A stretch of DNA of 64,000 nt from Methylobacterium marchantiae (lineage in GTDB: Bacteria > Pseudomonadota > Alphaproteobacteria > Rhizobiales > Beijerinckiaceae). A model generated the notes under the pieces. That model made no database searches. It was not told the DNA's origin and saw nothing but the letters and a program-made list of their open reading frames with translations. Location of the stretch: contig NZ_BPQT01000019.1 of assembly GCF_022179405.1 (NCBI RefSeq), positions 1 through 64,000 of the forward strand, given 5' to 3'. A program made the translations under genes and the position numbers. Positions 7,282 through 15,835 of this stretch are shown here, in pieces; position 1 is the first letter of the stretch, and each line of letters opens with the position of its first letter.

Positions 7282-8100
7282 TCAAGGAATGTAATGGGCG
7301 ACCTCAACAACGAGCCCATGTCTGAACCTGGTTCGCTCATCTGAATGCCCCCTTGCGTTGCAGACCACCCGCGTCCGGCCCACCCGGTAATCGGAGGCAT
7401 AATGGACATGACCGTGGACCCAGACGTCCGGTCCTTGGTCCAGGATGACGTCAGTCAGGTCGGAAGCATCGCACCACCGTAGGTCCGCGTCGCTCCGTGG
7501 AAGGCTCGCCGGGTGCGGGGCGTGATGGGTCACCACCACCGTGGGACCGGGGTGGCTGACGGCCAGGGTGTTCTCGATAAAGCCACGGGTGACCCGGTGC
7601 ATCGCAAGCACCTCCTCGGGCTTGATGCGATTGCGCGACCTCGGACCCGTGCGGATCCGGCGGTAATCGACCATCCCACCACGCCCCTGGGCGGTCCGGA
7701 TACCGTGGTTCAGGTTGAACGACCCCAGGCGGAAGTCCGTCCATAGGGTACCGCCGGCGAACCGAACGCCGTCGATGATGACCGCGTCGTCGAGCAGGAG
7801 ATGGATGCCGAGCGCGTCCGCCCGCTCACGCCCCCGGGTCAACTGGTCGTGAATCGTGTAGCGTTCCTCACCCCGGTCCCACCAAAAATCGTGATTGCCT
7901 GGCACGTAGACCACCGGCACGCCGGACAAGTGGTCGCCGAGCCAGTCCAGCGCCCGAACCAGGGGCATGTGCACGTCACCGGCCACGACGGCCACGTCGA
8001 AACCACCCGCCGGCGCATGCGCGGCAGGGTCCCAAGCATTCTCCTTCCAGTCCTGATGCAGGTCCGAGAACACCCATAGGCGAAGGCCAGGGGCAGTCAT
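7282..8100 (-). CDS. calcineurin-like metallophosphoesterase, 272 aa
   Basis: The ATG at 8100 is chosen because it overlaps the upstream stop by 4 nt and begins right before the first motif; the frame is open upstream but reads as noise there. The five metal-binding blocks of the family are visible: FSDLHQD (about residue 10), AGDVHM, PGNHDFWWD, VVTHHAPHP and HGHVHY. It is a soluble enzyme. Substrate is unknown; relatives hydrolyse phosphomonoesters, cyclic nucleotides or nucleic-acid ends. It is coupled to a second phosphoesterase immediately upstream. Confidence 0.85.
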   Translation of the reverse strand: MTAPGLRLWVFSDLHQDWKENAWDPAAHAPAGGFDVAVVAGDVHMPLVRALDWLGDHLSGVPVVYVPGNHDFWWDRGEERYTIHDQLTRGRERADALGIHLLLDDAVIIDGVRFAGGTLWTDFRLGSFNLNHGIRTAQGRGGMVDYRRIRTGPRSRNRIKPEEVLAMHRVTRGFIENTLAVSHPGPTVVVTHHAPHPASLPRSDADLRWCDASDLTDVILDQGPDVWVHGHVHYASDYRVGRTRVVCNARGHSDERTRFRHGLVVEVAHYIP

Positions 8101-8639
8101 GACCCCGCTCCGTTCGTCGCCAAGCGCGCCAGGATCCGGTCCAACGTCACCGGGGCCCAGTCCCAGCAATCCACGCCGACATCGGCACGCGTCGCCGTGC
8201 CCGGGACCGAACCATGGGAATGCCCATGCAGGTGAAGGCCACCCCGGTGGGAGCGAGGGTAGCTCACATGAGGGTAATGGCTCAGCCATATGGAGCGCAT
8301 CACGCCCGCCGGGTCCGGCAGGGCGATCATCGCCACGTCCCGGACGGGCTCGGCCCAGGGGAGGCGTTCACCGATCCGCTCGTGGTTGCCACGGATCAGG
8401 AGCTTGCGACCGTTAAGGCGTAGGAAAATCGCGAGCGCATAAGTCTCGGTGCACCGGTATGCGAAGTCGCCCAGGTGCCAGACCGTGTCATCCGGGTGGA
8501 CGACGGCGTTCCAACGTTCGACCAGGGTCTCGTCGTGCTCGTGAAGCGAAGCGAACGGTCGCTGGGTCTGCATCCTCGGGCTGAGGATGAGAGCTTGATG
8601 GCCAACGTGGCTGTCGGCCGTAAAATGTACCTTTGGCAT
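8097..8639 (-). CDS. metallophosphoesterase, 180 aa
   Basis: The start at 8639 has GAGAGG before the ATG and gives MPKVHFTADSHVGH, the typical N-terminus. Further motifs are HLGDFAYR, IRGNHERI, SHYPH and HGHSHG, all five blocks of the calcineurin-like superfamily. It resembles the small phosphoesterases widespread on phages. The gene overlaps its downstream partner by 4 nt. A palindromic CGCAATTGCG lies just upstream of the ribosome site. Confidence 0.85.
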   Translation of the reverse strand: MPKVHFTADSHVGHQALILSPRMQTQRPFASLHEHDETLVERWNAVVHPDDTVWHLGDFAYRCTETYALAIFLRLNGRKLLIRGNHERIGERLPWAEPVRDVAMIALPDPAGVMRSIWLSHYPHVSYPRSHRGGLHLHGHSHGSVPGTATRADVGVDCWDWAPVTLDRILARLATNGAGS

Positions 8640-8649
8640 TTTAACCTCT

Positions 8650-8659
8650 CGCAATTGCG
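8650..8659. promoter_or_regulatory. palindrome upstream of phosphoesterase pair
   Basis: CGCAATTGCG, flanked by CCTCT and GAGG, lies directly upstream of the ribosome site of the 8639 gene. Its core resembles the 2116-2132 palindrome, hinting at one shared repressor, although the centre differs by one base. Confidence 0.3.
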
Positions 8660-8793
8660 GAGGCTTCGCGCGCGGCATCGCTCTCCGGGATTAGTCGGTC
8701 GGGGGCGGCGCCATGCGTTTCATCGTTACTATCCTTGAAGCTTCCGCGTGATCGCCTGGCCGGTCCCCGAACGCAAGGGGCGTGAGAAGCTTG

Positions 8794-10083
8794 TCAGGCC
8801 GCGGCGACTATCGGAATCTCGTCGAGGCGGGTCGTGTAACGGGGCGACCGCATCTTGAACTTGGTCGACCATTCGCGGTTCGGGGCGAACCCGGCGGCGC
8901 CCGGGACGACGGCGCCTCGTCCGAAGCGGCGATTGCAGGCGTCGAGCGCCTCCATCAGGGCGGCTCCCATCTCGCGGTCGAGTTGGCCCAAGCCCGGCAT
9001 CGCACGCTGCGATGCGGCCAGCGGCATCAGGTCGGTGGTGACCACCCCGGCCTTGGAATAGCGGAACCCGTCCCGCCTGGTCTTCCGGACGCCGTGGGTG
9101 GCGGCCTTCACCAGGGCGAGAGTGTCGCTGGTCGCCTCGGGGAGCGTCACGACGGTCGAGACCGAGCGTTGAGGCCGGTCGCGGTCATGCTCCGAGGTGT
9201 GGAAGAAGACCGTCACGTGGTTGGTCGCCAACCCCTCGCGGCGGAGCTTCTCGCCGAGTCTGGAGGCATGGGTGGCGACGGCCTGCTCCATGGTGGCGCG
9301 ATCCTCGACGCGCTCGGAGAACGACCGGGTGACGGCGCATCCCTTACGGGTGGCGGCTACCGTCTCCAGGTCTAGGCAGGCCATACCCCGCAGCTCGTGG
9401 ACGAGGCGCTCGCCCACGACTGTCATGGCCTTGCGGGCGACGCGTGGGTCGAAGTCGCGGACATCGGCGGCGCTGTCGCATCCCAGGGCTTCCAGGCGCC
9501 GGGCGTTTGCCGGCCCCACACCCCAGATGTCGCCCACCGGGATGCGGATGATCCAGTGGTCGTACTGCTCCGGGTCGGTCAGGTCGCAGACCCCTTCGAG
9601 CTCGGGTACCTTCTTGGCGATGTGGTTGGCGAGCTTGGCCAACGTCTTGGTCGACCCGATGCCGACGCAGGTGGGGATGCCCGTCCAGGCCCGTACGGTC
9701 GCCCGCATGTCCCTGCATAAGGACGCCCGGTCCTGGTTGCGCACGTCGGAGATGTCGAGAAAACTCTCGTCGATGGAGTAAATCTCGATGCGGGGCGAGA
9801 AGTCCCGGTAGACCGCGTTCACCCGGGCCGACATGTCTCCATAAAGGGCGTAGTTCGAGGAGTAGACTTGGACACCCTGCTGCCGGCACATGTCCCGGAT
9901 CTTGAACCAGGGCTCGCCCATCCGGATGCCGAGCGCCTTGGCCTCGTTGGTCCGGGCAATCGCGCAGCCATCGTTGTTGGACAGCACGATCACCGGCACC
10001 TTCGCCAGCCGAGCATCGAAGACCCGCTCGCACGAGCAGTAGAACGAGTTGCCGTCGGAGAGCGCGTAGGCCCGGGCGCTCAT
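8794..10083 (-). CDS. umuC: error-prone Y-family DNA polymerase V subunit UmuC
   Basis: A 429-residue Y-family translesion polymerase. The catalytic Asp is at 10 (ALSDGNSFY), SNNDGCAIAR lies at 35-44, and the second catalytic pair Asp105/Glu106 is in YSIDESFLD. Helix-hairpin-helix sequence GIGSTKTLAKLAN follows near residue 141, and the little-finger domain lies at the C-terminus. The length equals that of E. coli UmuC (about 422). Its ATG overlaps umuD by 4 nt. It replicates past lesions together with processed UmuD and is expected to be SOS-induced. Such pairs are common on plasmids and phages. Confidence 0.95.
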   Translation of the reverse strand: MSARAYALSDGNSFYCSCERVFDARLAKVPVIVLSNNDGCAIARTNEAKALGIRMGEPWFKIRDMCRQQGVQVYSSNYALYGDMSARVNAVYRDFSPRIEIYSIDESFLDISDVRNQDRASLCRDMRATVRAWTGIPTCVGIGSTKTLAKLANHIAKKVPELEGVCDLTDPEQYDHWIIRIPVGDIWGVGPANARRLEALGCDSAADVRDFDPRVARKAMTVVGERLVHELRGMACLDLETVAATRKGCAVTRSFSERVEDRATMEQAVATHASRLGEKLRREGLATNHVTVFFHTSEHDRDRPQRSVSTVVTLPEATSDTLALVKAATHGVRKTRRDGFRYSKAGVVTTDLMPLAASQRAMPGLGQLDREMGAALMEALDACNRRFGRGAVVPGAAGFAPNREWSTKFKMRSPRYTTRLDEIPIVAAA

Positions 10084-10508
10084 TCGCAGCGGCGCTTCGC
10101 ACAGACGGACCCGGAGACGACGCCCCAGACCTCAATGACAGCGTCGGGGGAGAGTTGGAACTCGGGGAAGCGAGGGTTGGCGAAGTGCAGCGAGATGCGC
10201 GGCCCTTGGCGCTTCCAGACCTTGAAGGATCGCTCGCCGTCGATGTCGACAACGACGATGTCGCCGTTGCGCGGGGTGAGCGAGCGGTCGACGACGGCGA
10301 GGTCGCCGTCGAACAGGCGGGCTAGGATCATGCTGTCGCCGGCGACCCGGACCAGGAAGGTGGCCGGGCGGTTGACGATCAGTAGGCGCTGGAGGTCGAT
10401 CTCTTCCTCGATGAAGTCGTCGGCCGGACTCGGGAAGCCGGCCTGGACAGGCTTGGCGAGAAGGGACACCGGCATGGAAAAGCCGATGTTTATGCCAGTG
10501 ATCTGCAT
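10080..10508 (-). CDS. umuD: UmuD-like S24 autoprotease
   Basis: A 142-residue protein with the ATG at 10508 after GGAGGAG. Ala23-Gly24 (VQAGFPSP) is the expected self-cleavage site. Ser in VAGDSMI and Lys in ERSFKVW form the Ser-Lys dyad of the LexA/UmuD family. After RecA-stimulated cleavage UmuD' would join UmuC. It is the first gene of the pair, driven by the SOS box at 10530-10544. Confidence 0.93.
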   Translation of the reverse strand: MQITGINIGFSMPVSLLAKPVQAGFPSPADDFIEEEIDLQRLLIVNRPATFLVRVAGDSMILARLFDGDLAVVDRSLTPRNGDIVVVDIDGERSFKVWKRQGPRISLHFANPRFPEFQLSPDAVIEVWGVVSGSVCAKRRCE

Positions 10509-10529
10509 GGTGCTCCTCCAAGAGTCCAG

Positions 10530-10544
10530 GAACAAAAGCAGAAC
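10530..10544 (-). promoter_or_regulatory. alphaproteobacterial LexA (SOS) box
   Basis: Read on the minus strand the site is GTTC-TGCTTTT-GTTC, an exact match to GTTC-N7-GTTC, the known LexA site of alphaproteobacteria. It is 21 bp upstream of umuD. It both predicts DNA-damage control and supports the alphaproteobacterial assignment. Confidence 0.85.
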
Positions 10545-10701
10545 ACGTTTGGCCGGTTCCGTATAGCGGCTACGCTTGGGTGCGAAGCCACAATTCGATG
10601 AGGTCCCGCCGATGGTGGAGTGGGGAAAACCCGTCTCCCGCGATAGAGGCGGTTCATGCACCCGCCGTCCGCGAAGGGATGCCACGGACGGTAGGGGTGG
10701 A

Positions 10702-12705
10702 CTACGTAGGCAGGGCGCCGTTGATCGCCCGGATCACCTTCTCCGCATTGTCCAGGGTGGCCTCGATGGCGGGGGTCTTTTCGTCCAGAACGGCGGGATT
10801 GCGAATAAGCCAGTCCGCCGGCGTGAAGTGATCGAACTCTGGCGTGTCGGGAGGCAGCAGCTTGAAGGCCGCCTCCACCCGCTTGACCAGTCGCACAATA
10901 CCCCCCGCCTCCTTGTCGAGCTTGGCGGTCGTCAGCACACCGCGGCCCTTCAGGCCGTAGGCTCCGTTGACAATGGCGAGGTAGACTTCCGGGTCGAAGA
11001 TGTCCTCGACATCCCCCTCTGGCAGGCCGAGCACGTCGGGGTAGTTCATGATGCGGTTCTCGGGGATCGCACCTGCGGCCCGGAGTTGCTCCAGCTTGCG
11101 CTTGTCGCCCTGAGCCCTGTCGGACATCACCGCGATGTGCAGCTTCGCGCCCTTGAACAGCGAGACGAACGACTGGATCTTGTCGAGGCCGCCGGCCGGG
11201 CAGATCGTCCAGCGCGGATCGAGCGCGATACGCTTGCGGCGCTTCAACTGGGCCGAGAGCGCATTGAGGAAGACGAGGTCGCCGGGCCCCTCGACCAGCA
11301 AGGTGTGCTTGCCGATAAACAGGGCCTGGGTCACGTCGTAGCCCAGCGCCGCCTGGAGCGGGAACAGCGTGTCCGGATCGGTCGCCAGGACGTCATCGCG
11401 CACCTTGGTGCCCTTCGTCGTCGGGAAGCCGTTCGGCCGCTGTTCGATCTGGTCCTCGACGATGCGCGAGAGCGTCAGGTCGTCGGGTGGAACCATGAAC
11501 GGCGAATGGGTCGAGAACACCACCTGGTGGTGGGGCACCAGCTTGTCGCCGAAGTACCTCAACAGGTCGGCCTGGGCCTTTCCGTGAAGGGTCAGCCCTG
11601 GCTCGTCGAGCAGGAGCACCAGGCTGCCGCCCTGCTTGCTGACCTGGGCGAACTTCACCAGGAACGAGAAGAACCAGATGAAACCGGCGCTCCGCTCCGA
11701 GAAGGGGACCGAGACGCGATGCAGGATGTTTTTGACGCGGGCGCGCGCGATCACGCCCTCGTCAAACGGCGCGGGGTCGTTCGGCTCCGCCTTTGTGACC
11801 CTGACCTCGATCTCCAGGAACGGGTTCTGGGTCCAGTATTCCCGCAGTTGGTCGGTGATCGCGTTCGACGCGGATTCGCATTTCGCGTTCAGCGACTCGT
11901 AGGTCTTCGACTCGCGGATCTCCTCGACCGAGGTCCCGGCGAACTCCAGGAAATCGAGGAAAACCAGCTCGGGGACTTCGAGAGGCTCGCTCGACCTATG
12001 CGGGCGGCGACCAAATCGATGGACGCCGCCATCCTCGTCCCTCTCGATGTCGTCGACGCGGATCTGGCCGGCCATGCGGTCGTAGTGCGAGAAGTACATG
12101 AAGCTTGGGCAGGCCGAGCGAACGTGGCTCGCAATAGCGTTGAGCACCGATTTGCCTGGCAAGGCTTCCAGGGCATCCAGTAGCGCCTGTTGGGCTGCGG
12201 ATATTTCCTCCAGGCCCTCCAGGGCCTTCCGGACCGCTGCCGCCGAACCGGAGGCCGCAAAGGCGCGTCGCTCATCCTCGGTTAGCCCATGCCTGTCGGT
12301 GAGGAAGGCCATGCAGGCGGCCTCGTCGAGGTGCACGGTCACTCCGATCCCGCCACCGTAGCGCCGGCTGAGGGTCACCTGGGACGACGCGAGGCAGCCG
12401 GGCCCGAAAGATGCGGCGAGGTCGTTCATCTCGGCGTCGGACAAGGTCCACCGGGTCGCGATGACCATGGCGTCGTCGTCCGCGTGACGCCTCTCGTATT
12501 CGTTCAGGTAACGCCGCGGGTAGTCCCGCTCACGGTCGAACGTGATAGGCGTCGACGCATGAGGTTTCAGGCCGGCGAGCGCGTGAAGCAGTGCCGTCTT
12601 GCCTGCCTCGTTCTTGCCGACGAGGCAGGCCATGTCGCCGAGGGTGATCTCGCCGGAATCCTCGACGCTGCGAAAATTCGTGACCCTGAAACTGTCGAGC
12701 TTCAT
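10702..12705 (-). CDS. OLD-family ATPase/TOPRIM nuclease
   Basis: A 667-residue protein with the ATG at 12705 after GAGG. The N-terminal ABC-type ATPase has Walker A GKNEAGKT (30-37) and, after a helical arm region, LVLLLDEPG (Walker B). A C-terminal TOPRIM domain follows, starting at TLLVEGPGDLVFL with a later AVMSDRAQGDKRK Asp motif. This is the architecture of OLD/Gabija-type nucleases, whose ATPase regulates DNA cutting in phage defence. It is the last gene of a TIR-DUF2235-OLD operon, starting 57 nt after the DUF2235 stop. No UvrD-like helicase (GajB) is beside it, so it is not a standard Gabija pair. Confidence 0.88.
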   Translation of the reverse strand: MKLDSFRVTNFRSVEDSGEITLGDMACLVGKNEAGKTALLHALAGLKPHASTPITFDRERDYPRRYLNEYERRHADDDAMVIATRWTLSDAEMNDLAASFGPGCLASSQVTLSRRYGGGIGVTVHLDEAACMAFLTDRHGLTEDERRAFAASGSAAAVRKALEGLEEISAAQQALLDALEALPGKSVLNAIASHVRSACPSFMYFSHYDRMAGQIRVDDIERDEDGGVHRFGRRPHRSSEPLEVPELVFLDFLEFAGTSVEEIRESKTYESLNAKCESASNAITDQLREYWTQNPFLEIEVRVTKAEPNDPAPFDEGVIARARVKNILHRVSVPFSERSAGFIWFFSFLVKFAQVSKQGGSLVLLLDEPGLTLHGKAQADLLRYFGDKLVPHHQVVFSTHSPFMVPPDDLTLSRIVEDQIEQRPNGFPTTKGTKVRDDVLATDPDTLFPLQAALGYDVTQALFIGKHTLLVEGPGDLVFLNALSAQLKRRKRIALDPRWTICPAGGLDKIQSFVSLFKGAKLHIAVMSDRAQGDKRKLEQLRAAGAIPENRIMNYPDVLGLPEGDVEDIFDPEVYLAIVNGAYGLKGRGVLTTAKLDKEAGGIVRLVKRVEAAFKLLPPDTPEFDHFTPADWLIRNPAVLDEKTPAIEATLDNAEKVIRAINGALPT

Positions 12706-12762
12706 CCGAGACCTCGTTGTCCGGTCGGCCTCGGCGGAGGCCTGCATGTGAAAGGATGATGG

Positions 12763-14373
12763 TTAGGGCGTGCCCGGAGCCGAAGCCTGCGCGGGTGCAG
12801 GGGCGGCCGGAGATCCGTCGTTGAAATCCCCGTGGGTGGCCAGCGCCTCCGGTCGGTAGGGGCCCCTGCCGGTGCATTGCGTCACCTCGGCCAACCGGAA
12901 GCGCCGGTAGACGGTCTCATGGACAGGCGCCCCGGGCGGCACGTAGCGTGGCTTCACCGCCCAGCCCAGCCTGCCGGCCAATGGCAGGAGCCAGCCGGGG
13001 ACGATGCCCGCGATGGTGTCGCGCATCCCGGCGACCTCGCAGTGCTGCATGCCGTCGAAGGCCGGGTGCAGGTGCAATCGCCCGGTACCCGTCTTGCCCG
13101 GTTCCATCCCGTCGACCAGGAGCGGATACGGAATGGTCGTGGCCTCCTCGACCATCCAGTCCAGCGCGATGTCGGAGAGCCGGCTTTCGACCTCGGGATA
13201 ACTCCCGCCCACGTCGGAATGGTTGCCTGCGAACCACATCTGGATCAGCGGATCGGGCTCGTCGCCGACCCTTTGGCGAATGGCGTCCTTCTTCGCCCAT
13301 TCGACACGGGGGAAGTCGGCGCGGGTCTCGTCGATTGCCAGGGCGTGCCGACCGTAGCCGACGTGGCCGCTGAGGAACCTGTCGTAGTTCCCGGACCGCC
13401 ATTGCGCGAGGTTGAAGCGCGTCTTGCCGTTGACGGGGGAGTTCACGATGAACTTGATGGTGGTAGGAAGCCAGCGCCACAGGACGAAAGCCGCGCCGAG
13501 GATCGCGACGACCGCGAACGGCTTCCAGAACCCCGTATGGAATGCAAGGTCGAGCACGACCGACGGCCCGGCGGCGAGCACGGCGGCCAGCGCGAACAGC
13601 CCTGCCGCGAGGCCCCAACGCCGTACGCCGACCGATCCGAGGGATGCGACGGTGTCGAACACGCCTACGAAATGAGGAGCCACGTTCGACCTCAGGTCGT
13701 CGCCTGACCCGTATCGGTGCCGGAACCGACGCGCCAGCTCCTGGCGCTCCCGGTCGTAGTCGCCCCGAGGGGACCCGGCGCCATACTCGTAGACTCCCAT
13801 CACCGCCTCGTTGGCGATGTCGCGGGTCGTCTTCCGAAACCGTGGAAGGTAACTGCCGGGGGGTAGTGCCTCGGCCGGCGGCGGGAGCGCGTGCTTCCGG
13901 CCTGGAAGCTTCTCCTTCATCCATTGGCCAACCGCCGCCCAAAGGCTTGGGGCCTTGCACTCGCCCCCGGGCGCAATCGTCGGGACGCCACACAGGAAGA
14001 GCACGTTTGCCACGCAACGGGCCGTGTAGGCTCCTCGGCTGAAGCCCACGAGGAAGATACGGTCGCCCGGCTCGTAGTGGTCGATGATGAAGGCGTAGCA
14101 GTCGGCGATGTTCTTCGTGATGCCGAGGCCCGTCACCGAGGACAGGAGCTTCTGCAGCCTTCGGTAGGCGCTCAGCAACCCGGTGGCTGAGCCGTCGGTC
14201 CCCAACCCGGGGTCGTAGAACGCCACCTGATCCTTCGGGTCGATGCCGCTGTCCGGGCCAACCCGGCAGACGCGATAGAGTTTGTAGACGTTGCTGAGGC
14301 GCTGCTCCTCGCGCAGCCCGCCCTCCTGGCCGGTCCCGTCCGAAAAGACGACAATGTTCTTCGGCATGCCCAT
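12763..14373 (-). CDS. DUF2235 alpha/beta-hydrolase (Tle1-like lipase) with membrane helices
   Basis: The frame is open upstream, but the protein pattern begins at MGMPKNIVVFSDGTGQ (ATG at 14373; a second ATG two codons later), giving about 536 residues. The catalytic triad is visible: nucleophile Ser112 in VGFSRGAY, Asp240 in VGVFDTVAS and His385 in AGNHSDVGG, the pattern of DUF2235/Tle1 phospholipases. Two hydrophobic helices (about 253-272 and 283-300) are inserted between Asp and His motifs, suggesting membrane docking. It follows the TIR gene by 35 nt. A membrane-damaging effector role is inferred from family and context. Confidence 0.85.
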   Translation of the reverse strand: MGMPKNIVVFSDGTGQEGGLREEQRLSNVYKLYRVCRVGPDSGIDPKDQVAFYDPGLGTDGSATGLLSAYRRLQKLLSSVTGLGITKNIADCYAFIIDHYEPGDRIFLVGFSRGAYTARCVANVLFLCGVPTIAPGGECKAPSLWAAVGQWMKEKLPGRKHALPPPAEALPPGSYLPRFRKTTRDIANEAVMGVYEYGAGSPRGDYDRERQELARRFRHRYGSGDDLRSNVAPHFVGVFDTVASLGSVGVRRWGLAAGLFALAAVLAAGPSVVLDLAFHTGFWKPFAVVAILGAAFVLWRWLPTTIKFIVNSPVNGKTRFNLAQWRSGNYDRFLSGHVGYGRHALAIDETRADFPRVEWAKKDAIRQRVGDEPDPLIQMWFAGNHSDVGGSYPEVESRLSDIALDWMVEEATTIPYPLLVDGMEPGKTGTGRLHLHPAFDGMQHCEVAGMRDTIAGIVPGWLLPLAGRLGWAVKPRYVPPGAPVHETVYRRFRLAEVTQCTGRGPYRPEALATHGDFNDGSPAAPAPAQASAPGTP

Positions 14374-14408
14374 TCCGACCCCACGGGCCGCCCCCCGAAT
14401 TATATGGT

Positions 14409-15125
14409 TCAACCGGAAACCCGACTTCGCGTCGGCGGACCGTCCTTGGTCCGCTTCGGGCCCGTGGCCCCCTTCATCCGTCGAGCGCCGGCGGTCTTGG
14501 CGTTCCCTGTGGATGCCTTGCTCCTGGCCGCCCTGGCAGGCCTCGCTTTGGCATCCTCGGCCAGCGAGGCGCGCACCGTCCTGACCGCCCCGCGGATGCC
14601 CTGGGTCACGTCGTGAAAAGCCTCGTCCGCGGTTCGCCAGTTGCTCACCACCCGGCCGTCTCGCGGCAACACCTTTAGCGCCGAAGCGCCGGTATCCTTC
14701 CAGTCGCAATGGCGGAGCACGACGACCACCACACGCATTGCGCCCCTGGCCCGGCGGCCCATCGCACGGCGGTACTCCAGTTGGCACCAGTGGCTGTGGA
14801 TGTACTCGGGGCTCATCAACGCCACGAAGACGTGGGCCTCCCGAAGCTTACGGGAGATCTTGCTGTTCAGTGCGTCACCGGCTTCCATGTCGCCATCGAA
14901 CCAGGTCTCGACCTCGTCGCGCTTCAGTTGCGCCAGGTGGACCTGCAGCTTTGCCTGCTGTGCTGAGTTCGCGTGGCTGTAGGACACGAAGATCCGAACC
15001 GTTGGCTTCTTCGTCTTCGCCTTTGGTGCGCTCGGCTTTGGCGGACTGGAGGCGCACGCGACCGCCGCCCCTTTCGTCTTGGGTGGTGTAGCCTTCCTGG
15101 CCCCTGGCCCGGATTTCGTGCGCAA
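14409..15125 (-). CDS. TIR-domain protein with basic tails
   Basis: A 238-residue protein with a Lys/Pro/Ala-rich lead (1-42), a TIR domain (about 43-180), and a Lys/Arg/Ala tail to the end. TIR signatures are RIFVSYSHAN, ETWFDGDM, VALMSPEYIHSHWCQLE and LRHCDWKDT; Glu117 in WCQLE is the expected NAD-cleaving residue. The proposed start is TTG at 15125 after GGGGGG; an in-frame TGA lies about 75 nt further upstream with no ATG or GTG in between. It is the first gene of the operon. TIR proteins act as NADases or signal-molecule synthases in immunity. Confidence 0.8.
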   Translation of the reverse strand: MRTKSGPGARKATPPKTKGAAVACASSPPKPSAPKAKTKKPTVRIFVSYSHANSAQQAKLQVHLAQLKRDEVETWFDGDMEAGDALNSKISRKLREAHVFVALMSPEYIHSHWCQLEYRRAMGRRARGAMRVVVVVLRHCDWKDTGASALKVLPRDGRVVSNWRTADEAFHDVTQGIRGAVRTVRASLAEDAKARPARAARSKASTGNAKTAGARRMKGATGPKRTKDGPPTRSRVSG

Positions 15126-15290
15126 TGAGCCCCCCAGGCGGCGGCCAAGTTCAGGAATAATGTCGTCTGAACACGTTTTGTTCCAGTCGTCCTGCGCTCA
15201 TCCTGCGCTGTGGATCTCTCCCGCTCCGAGCTTGCGGGATTTGGGCCCGCGATGCGATCACCGCCGCCTCAAGAAGCGCTCACACGATGA

Positions 15291-15698
15291 AAATCAGGGA
15301 CCGCCACCCTCGACTCTGACCCCTGGAGCGCCGCGAAAAGCGATATCGAACGCATACTCGTCGAAACCCACCAGGAGTTCGGTACCCGCCAACTCGAAGC
15401 TAACGTGGGCTACATAGACCGGGCGATTGGCATGGTCGCCGACGCATCAGATACACCTTCGTCGAAAGCCAGGCCCAACCTCGGTCCCGAAACGCGTTCC
15501 CTCCACGTTGCACTCGCGACCGGACGGAAGGGAGGGCCGTCCCATGTCCTGTACTATCGGGTGCAGGGGGACGGGCATGGGCACGCTGAGGTCGTCATCC
15601 TCCGAGTGCTGCCCGACAGAATGGAGCCGCGTCTCAGGCTGGCCGTCGATCTCGACCTGACCGATGATGAGGACGACACACCCCAACCGGGGATGTGA
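15291..15698 (+). pseudogene. ParE/RelE-type toxin, 5' end damaged
   Basis: The translation from an in-frame TGA at 15288 reads as a continuous ParE-like toxin: SDIERILVETHQEFGTRQLE, then RSLHVALATG, VLYYRV and VVILRVLPDRMEP, the last being the usual family C-terminal block. No ATG or GTG opens this frame before the GTG at 15405, which would cut off the first helix. An ATG at 15287 starts a different frame that stops at once, so a frameshift near the 5' end is likely. No antitoxin gene is recognisable upstream. Confidence 0.6.
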
Positions 15699-15835
15699 CG
15701 GCCGGAGGCAGCGAGATCATCCGCCGATCTTGCCTTCGGATGCCATCCTGAACCGAATATCGCTGTGACGTCGAAGGGCTGTCTAACGCAACTCGCGGCC
15801 ACTCGGCTTTGATCCAACACCCCACGGGCAGTGGT

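Noticed and set aside
10576-12183. Long open frame (535 codons) on the plus strand
   Set aside because: It lies antisense to the OLD nuclease, whose motifs are certain; high GC keeps antisense frames open.
10702-12705. Calling the OLD gene a Gabija system
   Set aside because: Gabija needs a UvrD-like GajB helicase partner, which is absent; the neighbours are DUF2235 and TIR genes.
15174-15188. GAAC-N7-GTTC upstream of the TIR gene as a LexA box
   Set aside because: The half-sites are inverted, while the alphaproteobacterial LexA site is a direct repeat as at 10530-10544; SOS control of the operon is not supported.
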